Below, one piece after another: positions 25,120 through 33,289 of a stretch of 33,404 bases of DNA; position 1 is the first letter of the stretch, and each line of letters starts with the position of its first letter. A program made the position numbers and the translations under genes. Below the pieces are notes generated by a model. That model searched no databases. It was not told where the DNA came from and saw only the letters and a program-made list of their open reading frames with translations. The DNA is from Pseudomonadota bacterium. GTDB taxonomy: Bacteria; Pseudomonadota; Gammaproteobacteria; Pseudomonadales; Azotimanducaceae. Where the stretch lies: contig JAQBYL010000003.1 of the NCBI GenBank assembly GCA_027622495.1, positions 1-33,404 of the forward strand. Direction: 5' to 3'.

Positions 25120-26570
25120 GCGAAACAATATTTGATCTCAGCAGACCCGGCCGAGCTGCAAGCGCTCAATTCACCGGCCCGCAGCTTGGGCAGCCAGACG
25201 ACCTACCGGCGGCCCTGATGCGGCAGACCCCCCCTGCTCTGCCGGAAGTGTCGGAGCTGCAGGTGGTCCGGCACTACACCAATCTGTCGCGGCGCAACTT
25301 TTCCATCGACACCCAGTTCTATCCGCTCGGCTCCTGCACCATGAAGTACAACCCCAGAGGTGCGCATCGTGCTGCCAGCCTGCCCGGTTTTCTGAACCGC
25401 CATCCGCTGGCACCGGAGGCGGTCAGTCAGGGTTATCTGCGATGTCTGTTCGAGCTGCAGGAAATCCTCAAGGCAGTGACCGGTATGCGCGGTGTCTCGC
25501 TCACCCCCATGGCGGGAGCACAGGGGGAATTCGCCGGGGTGGCGATGATTCGTGCCTACCATGCCGCTCGCAATGATCACGCACGCACCGAAATTCTGAT
25601 CCCCAGTGCCGCCCACGGAACCAATCCAGCCACCGCGGTGATGTGCGGTTACAAAGTTGCCGAAGTGGCGGTTGATGCCAGCGGTGACGTGGATCTGGAG
25701 GCGCTCAAGGCCTGCGTGGGGCCGCAGACGGCTGGGCTCATGATGACCAATCCGTCCACTTGCGGGGTCTTTGAACGACGTATCGATGCCATCGCGGCCG
25801 TGGTCCACGAAGCCGGTGGCCTGCTCTACTACGACGGCGCCAACCTCAATGCCATCCTCGGTAAGGTGCGCCCGGGAGACATGGGTTTTGATGTTCTGCA
25901 CATGAATCTGCACAAGACGTTCGCCACCCCCCATGGCGGCGGTGGCCCAGGTGCAGGCCCTGTTGGCGTAAGTGAACGCTTACTTCCCTATTTGCCAACG
26001 CCCATGGCAGCAAAGACCGGCGAAGGTTATCGCTGGGTGGGTCAAGATGAGTTGCCGGACAGTATCGGCAGGTTGGCCGGCTTTTTCGGCAACGCCGGTA
26101 TTCTGCTGCGCGCCCTCGCCTACGCCATGTTGCTCGGCCGCGAAGGGCTGCACAGGGTGGGTGAATATTCCACGCTCAATGCCAACTATCTTGCCAGGCG
26201 CCTTCAGGCGGAGGGTTTCAAACTCGCCTACGAGGATCGCAGGGCGACCCATGAGTTCATCATCACCTTTGCGCGGGAGGCAAAGGAGTTAGGGGTGAAT
26301 GCCATGGACTTTGCCAAACGTCTGCTGGACCACGGGGTGCACGCCCCGACCACCTATTTCCCGCTCTTGGTCCCGGAGTGTTTTCTGATCGAGCCCACCG
26401 AGACCGAGACCCTTGGGGAGCTCGACAACTTCATCACTGCGATGATTGCGATCAAGGCCGAAGCAGTGACCGATCCAGAGACATTGCGCAGCGCCCCGCA
26501 CACGCTACCGGTCCGTCGTCTGGATGATGTGAAGGCCGCCCGCGAGCTGAACCTGACCTGGCGTGGCTGA
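25116..26570 (+). CDS. gcvPB: Glycine dehydrogenase (decarboxylating) subunit 2
   Basis: PLP-bearing C-terminal-half subunit of the split P protein. The 484 residues include FYPLGSCTMKYNPR, LTPMAGAQGEFAG, IPSAAHGTNPATA, MMTNPSTCGVFE and the PLP lysine in HMNLHKTFATPHGGGGPG. The GTG start at 25116 overlaps the gcvPA stop (GTGA), giving coupled translation suited to a 1:1 complex. It is the last gene of the operon, and its stop is 8 nt from the stop of the convergent yyaL-like gene. No lpd (L protein) is nearby, so that subunit must come from elsewhere in the genome. Confidence 0.97.
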   Translation: MSETIFDLSRPGRAASAQFTGPQLGQPDDLPAALMRQTPPALPEVSELQVVRHYTNLSRRNFSIDTQFYPLGSCTMKYNPRGAHRAASLPGFLNRHPLAPEAVSQGYLRCLFELQEILKAVTGMRGVSLTPMAGAQGEFAGVAMIRAYHAARNDHARTEILIPSAAHGTNPATAVMCGYKVAEVAVDASGDVDLEALKACVGPQTAGLMMTNPSTCGVFERRIDAIAAVVHEAGGLLYYDGANLNAILGKVRPGDMGFDVLHMNLHKTFATPHGGGGPGAGPVGVSERLLPYLPTPMAAKTGEGYRWVGQDELPDSIGRLAGFFGNAGILLRALAYAMLLGREGLHRVGEYSTLNANYLARRLQAEGFKLAYEDRRATHEFIITFAREAKELGVNAMDFAKRLLDHGVHAPTTYFPLLVPECFLIEPTETETLGELDNFITAMIAIKAEAVTDPETLRSAPHTLPVRRLDDVKAARELNLTWRG

Positions 26571-26578
26571 GGTGGTTT

Positions 26579-28636
26579 TCAGGCGAGCTGAGCTTTCAGG
26601 CTGGCCAGATCGTTGATTGGCGGTGAGCAGCTCAAGCCCGAACAGACGAACGCAACGGCTCGATTGCGAACCTCGGAACTGACCAGTCTGGGCAGATAGT
26701 CTGGCGGGTGGCTGACCCCTTCGTAGGGAATCGCGTACACGTCGCGCCACGGTGTATAGCGATTCGAAAGCTCTGTCACCCAGGCTTCGATTTCAGCCAC
26801 AGGTCCGCGGACGATTACCAGCTCATGGTCGCGGGTGCGTTCCAGCCCACTCAACAAGGTGCAGTGACCGGCGGGATAGTGTTCAACGCTGGCTTTGGCC
26901 CATTGGAAACAGCCCGCTGCCAGGTCAAGGTAGGCGGGTTTAGCGCTCAGATGACCCAGACGCTGCAGCACTGTTGCCATGACCCCGTTAGCGGCCGGCA
27001 GCGAGTCATCCACGGTGGGCTTGGGTCTGAACACCGGTGTCTGATGGGCCTGTGCGCTGAAGAAGAAGCCCCCCGCGCTGGGATCGGAAAAATCCGCAAT
27101 AACGCGCTCCGCCAGATTCAACGCGAGCAGATAGTCAGCATCCCGCCAGCGTGCCCCGAGCAGGTCGAGCAGGGCATTCAGCAGGTTGGCGTAGTCATCC
27201 AGGTAAGCAGGAATGCGGGCCTCACCGTCTGTATAGCTTGCAAAGAGCCTGTCATCGCGCCACATGACGGTGGAAAGGAAGTCAGCCGCTTCACTCGCGC
27301 GATCGATCCAGGCCGGTTCCTTGAGGGCGCGGCCGGCTTTGACCAGGCCGCTGATGGTGAGTGCATTCCAGGCGGTGAGGATCTTGGGGTCGATGGCCGG
27401 AGGCGTTCTCTGCATACGGGCGTTGAAGAGTTTGTTTCGTGCGATCTCCAGAGTTTCATCCGCCTGCGGACGACCAAGGCTCAAGCGGGTCACCACCGAG
27501 CGCCACGAGTCGTGGCGGTGCAGGTTCCAGCGACCCTCGAAGTTTGCCGGTTTATCCAGACCAAACAGTGTTTCCATCAGCAGGTACTCGTCCTCATCGA
27601 GGACCTGCTTCACCTGGTCACGCCGCCACACATAGTACTTGCCCTCGCTACCTTCGGTGTCAGCGTCCACCGCGGCGTAGAAGCCACCGTCGGGATGGCT
27701 CATGTCGCGCAACAACCACGCAACCGTCATCCGAACCGTACTTTCAAACAGATCATCCGGCCCGATGGTCAGTGCATCGGCATACACCGACAACAGTTGC
27801 CCGTTGTCATAAAGCATTTTTTCGAAATGCGGAATCATCCACTGATTGTCGGTGGAGTAGCGGCAGAAACCGCCTCCCAGATGATCGAAGATGCCGCCCC
27901 TTGCCATCTTTGTCAGGGTGATCATGGCCATCTCGAGACCTGGATTATCGGAATCATTGTGGCGTTTGAGGTGAGCCGAATGCCGCAACAGGCGGTCAAT
28001 GGCTGTGGGCATGGGAAACTTAGGCGCATTGCCGAAGCCACCGTGGTTGGTGTCGTACTGGCTGCCCAGCTGACTGCGTGCGGCAACCAGCAGATCCGTA
28101 TCGGCGACATCGCTCGCCTGAGTGCTCGCCCCCAGCGCATTCAGAACTCGAATCAGTTTTTCACCCTGGTCGGTCAGGTCCTTACGATTGGTCGTGAACG
28201 CTTCACTGATACGCAGCAGCAGATCGACAAAGCCTGGCAGCTGGTAACGGGGTGTTTTAGGAAAGTAGGTGCCACCAAAAAAAGGCGTCAGTGTATCGGG
28301 GTCTAAAAACATTGAGAGCGGCCAGCCGCCCGTCTGGCGGGTCAACAACTGGTGCGCCGCCTGGTACACCTTGTCGAGATCGGGACGTTCCTCGCGGTCG
28401 ACCTTGATACAGATGAAGTGTTCGTTCATGACATCGGCAGTCGATGGGTCTTCGAAAGATTCGTGTGCCATGACATGACACCAGTGACAGGCGGAGTAAC
28501 CGATAGATAAAAATATCGGTTTGCCGCTTGTTCGCGCGGCTTGCAGGGCCTCATCATCCCAGGGCTGCCAGAACACCGGATTACCCGCGTGTTGTTTGAG
28601 GTATTCACTGGTCTCCTGGTCCAGACGGTTGATCAT
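26579..28636 (-). CDS. YyaL/SPATA20-type protein: DUF255 thioredoxin-like domain plus six-hairpin domain
   Basis: A 685-residue protein. The N-terminal ~165 residues are a thioredoxin-like DUF255 domain with HAGNPVFWQPW, KPIFLSIGYSACHWCHVM (a CHWC pair), FICIKVDREERPDLD and the cis-Pro-like GGWPLSMFL. The remainder resembles the (alpha/alpha)6 hairpin fold of the AGE/glycosidase superfamily (GGGFCRYSTDNQWMIPHFEKMLYDN, GGFYAAVDADTEGSEGKYYVW). No signal peptide is visible. The family is widespread from bacteria to mammals (SPATA20) and its biochemical role is not established. The Shine-Dalgarno-like AGAGAAG before the ATG is part of the first 22-bp repeat unit upstream, so the repeat array abuts its translation start. 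Confidence 0.92.
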   Translation of the reverse strand: MINRLDQETSEYLKQHAGNPVFWQPWDDEALQAARTSGKPIFLSIGYSACHWCHVMAHESFEDPSTADVMNEHFICIKVDREERPDLDKVYQAAHQLLTRQTGGWPLSMFLDPDTLTPFFGGTYFPKTPRYQLPGFVDLLLRISEAFTTNRKDLTDQGEKLIRVLNALGASTQASDVADTDLLVAARSQLGSQYDTNHGGFGNAPKFPMPTAIDRLLRHSAHLKRHNDSDNPGLEMAMITLTKMARGGIFDHLGGGFCRYSTDNQWMIPHFEKMLYDNGQLLSVYADALTIGPDDLFESTVRMTVAWLLRDMSHPDGGFYAAVDADTEGSEGKYYVWRRDQVKQVLDEDEYLLMETLFGLDKPANFEGRWNLHRHDSWRSVVTRLSLGRPQADETLEIARNKLFNARMQRTPPAIDPKILTAWNALTISGLVKAGRALKEPAWIDRASEAADFLSTVMWRDDRLFASYTDGEARIPAYLDDYANLLNALLDLLGARWRDADYLLALNLAERVIADFSDPSAGGFFFSAQAHQTPVFRPKPTVDDSLPAANGVMATVLQRLGHLSAKPAYLDLAAGCFQWAKASVEHYPAGHCTLLSGLERTRDHELVIVRGPVAEIEAWVTELSNRYTPWRDVYAIPYEGVSHPPDYLPRLVSSEVRNRAVAFVCSGLSCSPPINDLASLKAQLA

Positions 28637-28638
28637 TA

Positions 28639-28814
28639 CGCTTCTCTTTTTAAAGGGTGCCGCGGCGCTTTTTAAAGGACGCCGCTTCTCTTTTTAAAGG
28701 ACGCCGCTTCTCTTTTTAAAGGACGCCGCGGCGCTTTATATAGGGTGCCGCGGCGCTTTTTTAAGGGTGCCACATCTGTTTTTATAGGACGCCACAGGCG
28801 CTTGGTTCAGTGTG
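28639..28814. repeat. Tandem 22-bp repeat array (7 clear units plus 1 degenerate)
   Basis: Contiguous 22-bp units start at 28639, 28661, 28683, 28705, 28727, 28749 and 28771, with a degraded eighth at 28793. The common layout is CGC, then a four-base block (TTCT or GGCG), then CTTTTTAAAGG, then GTGC or ACGC. Units 3 and 4 are identical; units 5-7 drift in the AT core (TTTATATAGG, TTTTTTAAGG, TTTTTATAGG). Where a unit ending GC meets one starting CGCGGC, the palindrome GCCGCGGC forms (28659, 28725, 28747). The array fills about 176 of the 255 bp between the divergent yyaL-like gene and rppH. Because 22 is not a multiple of 3, the repeats are not a protein repeat. Confidence 0.95.
28725..28762 (+). 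terminator. Terminator-like hairpin within the repeat array
   Basis: GCCGCGGC at 28725-28732 is complementary to GCCGCGGC at 28747-28754; a 14-nt loop separates them and GC plus six T follow (28757-28762). Reading on the plus strand this looks like an intrinsic terminator or attenuator upstream of rppH. Each arm is also self-palindromic, so other folds compete. Confidence 0.45.
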
Positions 28815-28891
28815 CATCATCGCATGGATGGTGCTGGTTGGTAATTTCCCCGGGATTGATGTTCAATCGGACGAAGGCAGGGGATAACGAA

Positions 28892-29404
28892 TTGGTTGAT
28901 GCAGATGGGTTCCGCCCCAATGTTGGGATCATTTTGTCGAACGCGCATGGGCAGGTGCTGTGGGCCCGTCGGGTCGGCGGTCATGACGCATGGCAGTTCC
29001 CGCAGGGAGGCATTGATGAGAATGAATCGACAGAACAGGCGTTGTATCGCGAACTGTACGAGGAAGTGGGTCTGACGCGCGAGAGCGTCAGAATACTCGG
29101 GCGGACACGTGGCTGGTTGCGCTACCGTTTGCCCCGGCGCATGCGTCGACGTAACTCAACTGTTGGTTTTCAGGGGCAGAAGCAGAAGTGGTTTCTGCTC
29201 GAAATGCTCTGTGACGATGCAACTGTGCAGATGGACTGTTCTGTCAAACCGGAATTCGACGCCTGGCGCTGGGTGAGCTATTGGTACCCGGTGAGCCAGG
29301 TTGTGGACTTCAAACGCTCGGTCTATCGACGTGCGCTCAAAGAACTGGCGCCGTTTTTACTCCAGGATGATCTGCTGATCGACAGGGGAGCACGCGGGTG
29401 CTGA
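28892..29404 (+). CDS. rppH: RNA pyrophosphohydrolase (Nudix)
   Basis: Removes pyrophosphate from 5'-triphosphate mRNA ends, triggering RNase E decay. The Nudix box is intact (GGIDENE, then STEQALY, then RELYEEVGL), and the RppH-specific segments QWFPQGG-like AWQFPQGG, GWLRYRLP, GQKQKWFLL and WRWVSYWYPVSQVV follow. The start chosen is a TTG at 28892 with AGGGG eight bases upstream; it begins M-VDADGFRPNVG, which aligns with E. coli MIDDDGYRPNVG and gives 170 residues. An ATG at 28859 (181 residues) is the main alternative. A start at 28745 would read through the repeat array and is rejected. ptsP overlaps its 3' end, the conserved rppH-ptsP pair. Confidence 0.94.
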   Translation: MVDADGFRPNVGIILSNAHGQVLWARRVGGHDAWQFPQGGIDENESTEQALYRELYEEVGLTRESVRILGRTRGWLRYRLPRRMRRRNSTVGFQGQKQKWFLLEMLCDDATVQMDCSVKPEFDAWRWVSYWYPVSQVVDFKRSVYRRALKELAPFLLQDDLLIDRGARGC

Positions 29405-31671
29405 CCCGGCTGCACAACATCGTCCAGGATGTGGTGGCGTCAGGCAAATTTGCCGAACAGCTGCAGATCATCGTTGTCGAGGTCAATAAGGCGCTCGGGA
29501 CGGAAGTTTGTTCAGTCTATCTGATGAACCCGATGCGCAGCGGCTACATCATGGCTGCCAATCAGGGCCTTAACCAGGATGTCGTAGGCCAGATCAGCCT
29601 TGGCCTAGACGAAGGGTTAGTCGGTCTGGTCGGCCGCCGGGCTGAACCGATCAACCTGGAGGATGCTACCAAGCATCCGCGTTACTACTACATGCCGGGG
29701 CTCGGTGAAGAAGCGTTCAATGCGTTTCTGGGTGTTCCGATCATCCATCACCGCGAAGTCCTTGGCGTGCTGGTGGTTCAACAGCGGGCCAAGCGCCGTT
29801 TCGATGAAAGTGAAGAAGCCTTCCTTGTGACCTTATCGGTCCAGCTGGCGAGTGTGGTTTCGCACGCACAGGCAACCGGGGGCATCAGCGCCCTTTCTGG
29901 TTCTGACTACCCCGCACAGGATGTGATGTTCAAGGGTGTGCCTGGTTCGCCTGGGATTTCCCAGGGAGTTGCCGTGGTGATTCAACCTGTGGCCAGCCTG
30001 GATGGTGTCGTAGACCGCGAAGTCGACGACGTGACGGCGGAGCTGCAGATTCTCGATAAGGCGGTGGAATCTGTGCGGGCAGACATCTCGCGAATCAGTG
30101 AACAGTTTTCCGGAAGCCTGCCGCGCGAGGAACTGGCACTGTTTGACGCCTATCTGCATATGCTCGACGACGAGGCGATCCCCGGCGATATCCGCGACCG
30201 GATCCGGCGCGGTCAATGGGCTCAAGGTGCTCTCAAACAGGTGATCCGTGAACACGTGCGCCGTTTCGAGCAGATGGAAGATTCCTATCTGCGTGAGCGT
30301 GGCGCCGATGTAAAAGATCTGGGTCTGCGGGTTCTGTCTTATCTTCAGGACATCCGCACGAAAAAAATCCACTTCCCGGAAAACACCATTCTGGTGGCCG
30401 AGGACGTGACCCCTGGGATGCTCGCGAGCATCCCGGCAGAACGTCTGAAAGGTGTGGTGTCAATCAAAGGTTCCGGCAATTCGCACGTTGCGATCCTTGC
30501 TCAGGCGCTTGGTGTACCTGCTGTGATGGGCGCGCTGGACGTGCCTATATTTGAGATCGAAAACCAGTCGCTCATTATCGATGGCTACTATGGCGAGGTC
30601 TTCGTAAATCCGAGCCCGGGCCTTTCTAACCAGTACAACGATCTCATCGACGAAGAAAAAGAGTTCACCCAGGAACTGGATCTGCTGAAGAACCTGCGCT
30701 GTGTGACCCGTGATGGTTGGCGTGTGCGGCTGTGGGTGAACATCGGTTTGAGCGGCGATATATCCCGGTCACTGGATCGCGGTGCCGAAGGCATTGGCCT
30801 GTTCCGAACGGAAATTCCGTTCATGAGCAAAGACCGGTTTCCAACAGAAGAAGAACAACGGGTGATCTATCGGCATCACATGGAAGCGTTTGAGCCGCGC
30901 ACGGTAACCATGCGGACGCTGGACGTAGGGGGAGACAAGCCGCTCGCGTATTTTCCGATCACCGAAGAAAACCCGTTCCTTGGCTGGCGTGGTATCCGGG
31001 TGACACTGGACCATCCGGAGATTTTCCTGGTTCAAGTGCGGGCCATGATCAAAGCCAACGTGGGTCTCGAGTGTCTGTTGCGGATCATGCTGCCGATGAT
31101 TTCTTCCGTCACGGAAGTCGACGAAGCCCAGCGTCTCATCGATCAGGCGTACGACGAGGTGCTCGAAGAAGGGCTACAGGTTAAGAGGCCTTCGGTTGGT
31201 GTGATGATTGAGGTACCGTCAGCGGTTTATCAGTCGCGCCTCTTAGCCCGCAAAGTCGATTTTCTGGCCGTTGGCTCCAACGACCTGACACAGTACATGC
31301 TTGCGGTTGATCGTAATAACCCACGCGTGGCTGAGCTATACAGCGAAAGCCATCCGGCAGTTCTGAAAGCGATGCGAGAAGTTGCCAGGAGTGCTCATGC
31401 AGAGGGTAAATTCATTGGGTGCTGTGGCGAAGTTGCTGGCACCCCTGCCGGGGCGATTCTGCTCATGGCGATGGGTTATCAGGTGCTGTCCATGAATGCG
31501 ACTAACCTGCCGAGGGTAAAATGGGTGTTGCGCAACGTTAAACGACGGGATGCAAGGCGCATGCTTGCACGAGTACTAAAAATGGAAACAACCGCAGAGA
31601 TCAAAGCCTACATGCAGGGCGAGCTGATTGCTGCCGGTCTCGGCCGGGTGGTACCGAGCCACCACAAATAA
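29398..31671 (+). CDS. ptsP: Phosphoenolpyruvate-protein phosphotransferase PtsP (EI-Ntr)
   Basis: First enzyme of the nitrogen-related PTS: autophosphorylates from PEP and passes phosphate to NPr, a chain with regulatory rather than sugar-transport roles. The 757 residues comprise an N-terminal GAF domain (about 1-160; TEVCSVYLMN, EGLVGLVGRRAEPINL, FLGVPIIHHREVLGVLVVQQR), which in the family senses nitrogen status, then enzyme I. The phosphorylated His is residue 363 in GSGNSHVAILAQA. The PEP-binding part shows GIGLFRTEIPFM, TMRTLDVGGDKP, NPFLGWRGIR, VGSNDLTQYMLAVDRNN and the catalytic Cys in CCGEVAG. GTG 29398 overlaps the rppH end by 7 nt; the N-terminus MLTRLHNIV matches E. coli MLTRLREIV. 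Its stop directly abuts the convergent SDR stop. Confidence 0.97.
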   Translation: MLTRLHNIVQDVVASGKFAEQLQIIVVEVNKALGTEVCSVYLMNPMRSGYIMAANQGLNQDVVGQISLGLDEGLVGLVGRRAEPINLEDATKHPRYYYMPGLGEEAFNAFLGVPIIHHREVLGVLVVQQRAKRRFDESEEAFLVTLSVQLASVVSHAQATGGISALSGSDYPAQDVMFKGVPGSPGISQGVAVVIQPVASLDGVVDREVDDVTAELQILDKAVESVRADISRISEQFSGSLPREELALFDAYLHMLDDEAIPGDIRDRIRRGQWAQGALKQVIREHVRRFEQMEDSYLRERGADVKDLGLRVLSYLQDIRTKKIHFPENTILVAEDVTPGMLASIPAERLKGVVSIKGSGNSHVAILAQALGVPAVMGALDVPIFEIENQSLIIDGYYGEVFVNPSPGLSNQYNDLIDEEKEFTQELDLLKNLRCVTRDGWRVRLWVNIGLSGDISRSLDRGAEGIGLFRTEIPFMSKDRFPTEEEQRVIYRHHMEAFEPRTVTMRTLDVGGDKPLAYFPITEENPFLGWRGIRVTLDHPEIFLVQVRAMIKANVGLECLLRIMLPMISSVTEVDEAQRLIDQAYDEVLEEGLQVKRPSVGVMIEVPSAVYQSRLLARKVDFLAVGSNDLTQYMLAVDRNNPRVAELYSESHPAVLKAMREVARSAHAEGKFIGCCGEVAGTPAGAILLMAMGYQVLSMNATNLPRVKWVLRNVKRRDARRMLARVLKMETTAEIKAYMQGELIAAGLGRVVPSHHK

Positions 31672-32460
31672 TCACACGACCTTTGCCAGACCACCGTCCA
31701 TATTGATTGCGCAACCAGTGATGTAACTCGACCCTTCGCTTGCCAGGAACAAGGCGAGATTTGCGACTTCATGAGCCTCACCCATTCTACCCATGGGCAG
31801 GCGGGCACCGGCTGCATCCATGAATTGATCGAGGGTCTGATCTGTGTCGGCTGCGGCATGTTGACGGCGCACCTGATCTGATTTGATAAACCCGATCAAC
31901 ATGGCATTGACTAACACGTTGTGTGCAGCCCCTTCACCGGAAAGCACCTTGGTTAATGCCATACCGGCGGCGCGTGAAACCGATGTCGGTGCAGAGCCTG
32001 GTGGCGGAGCTTTGGCGGCGGTGTTCAGAACGTTGATGATACGTCCCCAGCGTTGCTCCAGCATGTGCGGCCAGACCAGACGGGTCAGTCTGACAGCAGC
32101 AAACAACTTGAGCTCGAGATCCTCCTGCCAGAGCTCATCGGTGATCGACATAAAGGGCATTGCGGCAGATTTACCGGCGTTGTTAACAAGTATGTCGACG
32201 GCACCCAAGTCACCTACCAGGTCGGCATGAACGGCCTTTACCTGATCAGCATCTGCTACATCGCAGACGTAGCCGCGGATCTGCGCCCCATCTACGGGTG
32301 TCGCGCTGATTGAGGCCACTGCTTTATCAAGCTGGTCTGATCGTCTGGCCAGAATGCCAACCCGGGCACCGGCTGTGTAGTAGGCGCGGGCGGTGGCAAG
32401 CCCGAGACCGAGGCTTGCCCCGGTGATCAATGCCGTTCTGCCTGCCAGAGAAAGATCCAT
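31672..32460 (-). CDS. SDR-family protein with an altered active site
   Basis: A 262-residue short-chain dehydrogenase/reductase fold protein. The cofactor motif is TGASLGLG (ITGASLGLGLATA), with CDVADADQ and NNAGKSAAMPF following. At the canonical YxxxK site it reads T-SVS-R (in SAPTSVSRAAGMALTK), replacing both the catalytic Tyr and Lys, and the expected upstream catalytic Ser is not obvious. Related SDRs with TSVSRAAG are known to me as a recurring subgroup, but I know of no assigned function. The C-terminal NMDGG motif is present. The ATG at 32460 is chosen over a TTG at 32466 because GAGG lies seven bases before the ATG; that site overlaps the end of the NRDE gene, so translation is coupled. 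Confidence 0.88.
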   Translation of the reverse strand: MDLSLAGRTALITGASLGLGLATARAYYTAGARVGILARRSDQLDKAVASISATPVDGAQIRGYVCDVADADQVKAVHADLVGDLGAVDILVNNAGKSAAMPFMSITDELWQEDLELKLFAAVRLTRLVWPHMLEQRWGRIINVLNTAAKAPPPGSAPTSVSRAAGMALTKVLSGEGAAHNVLVNAMLIGFIKSDQVRRQHAAADTDQTLDQFMDAAGARLPMGRMGEAHEVANLALFLASEGSSYITGCAINMDGGLAKVV

Positions 32461-32469
32461 GTTCAAGCC

Positions 32470-33222
32470 TCATTTGCCAAGGGTGATGGAAAAGTCCGTG
32501 CGCGCACCGGTGACACCACCGGGTGCGTACTGCTGTTCGCTCATGAGAACCCGATCGCCGAGATGAATCAGCGCAGTGCTGGCGCGGGTGCCATATTCTT
32601 CGCCGACCAGAAAACAGGGTGCTACACGCCGCTCCATTTCGATGTCGTTGCCGCGTTCCGGGAGCTGATGATCGGGTGGCTGGTGCTGATCGTTCAGAAG
32701 ATCAAGGATACTGTCGATGCAGGGCTCGCCTTCAAGTAGCGCGCCGAGATTGCGCGTGCCGCGAAGCACCTTTGGCCATTGCGCCCCGAGGAGGGCATTG
32801 GCCAGACCGTAGATGCCTGGTTTGAGGACCCGCATGTCGCCCCGGTTGGAGGTGTAGATGAGGTGTTGCGAGTCCCAGAGAAGCAGGTTGAAACCACGAT
32901 AGGCCGGATGATCGATGGCTTCTGCAAAGTCCTGGGCGGAACTCCTGCCATTCAGATAATCCCTCGCCAGATCTCCGCGCGAGGCAGGCGCGTCCGGCAC
33001 TTGTGGGTCGGTAAAGTTGGTCACAGCAGCGAAGCGACCATCCTCCTGGTTCAGCCCGAGCCAGGTCCCGCCGGCCTTAAGATCCCGTCCGGCGATAATG
33101 GCCGGATAATCGGCCCATCCTGCACAGGCGAGTGTCGGCCGCGCATGGACCTCGTCGCGGTTGGCCGCGATGACCAGCGGTCGCTTCGGGTTGTCACTGT
33201 AGGCAAACAGAATCAGACACAC
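32470..33222 (-). CDS. NRDE-family (TANGO2-like) protein
   Basis: A 250-residue protein beginning MCLILFAY with the eponymous NRDE at residues 21-24, the pattern of the NRDE/TANGO2 family. Further family segments are AGRDLKAGGTWLGLN, GRFAAVTNF, RGDL and GLANALL. Cys 2 after the initiator is conserved in the family and has been suggested as an N-terminal nucleophile, but bacterial function is not settled; eukaryotic TANGO2 is linked to heme and lipid handling. The GTG start at 33222 has GAGGG somewhat far upstream. It precedes the SDR gene by 9 nt on the same strand and diverges from lgt, next to which NRDE genes often occur in pseudomonads. Confidence 0.88.
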   Translation of the reverse strand: MCLILFAYSDNPKRPLVIAANRDEVHARPTLACAGWADYPAIIAGRDLKAGGTWLGLNQEDGRFAAVTNFTDPQVPDAPASRGDLARDYLNGRSSAQDFAEAIDHPAYRGFNLLLWDSQHLIYTSNRGDMRVLKPGIYGLANALLGAQWPKVLRGTRNLGALLEGEPCIDSILDLLNDQHQPPDHQLPERGNDIEMERRVAPCFLVGEEYGTRASTALIHLGDRVLMSEQQYAPGGVTGARTDFSITLGK

Positions 33223-33289
33223 AGGTTTTGTTGCCCTCTATTGCGCAAAATTGAGATAGTGCTCAAGATTCTAGCAAAGGAAATTCCTG

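Noticed and set aside
26708..28306. A 532-codon plus-strand frame opposite the yyaL-like gene
   Set aside because: It is an antisense shadow of the DUF255 protein, with no motif and no ribosome site of note.
28745..28858. N-terminal extension of rppH from 28745
   Set aside because: It would translate through the 22-bp repeat array, has no homology to RppH, and a good ribosome site precedes the TTG at 28892.
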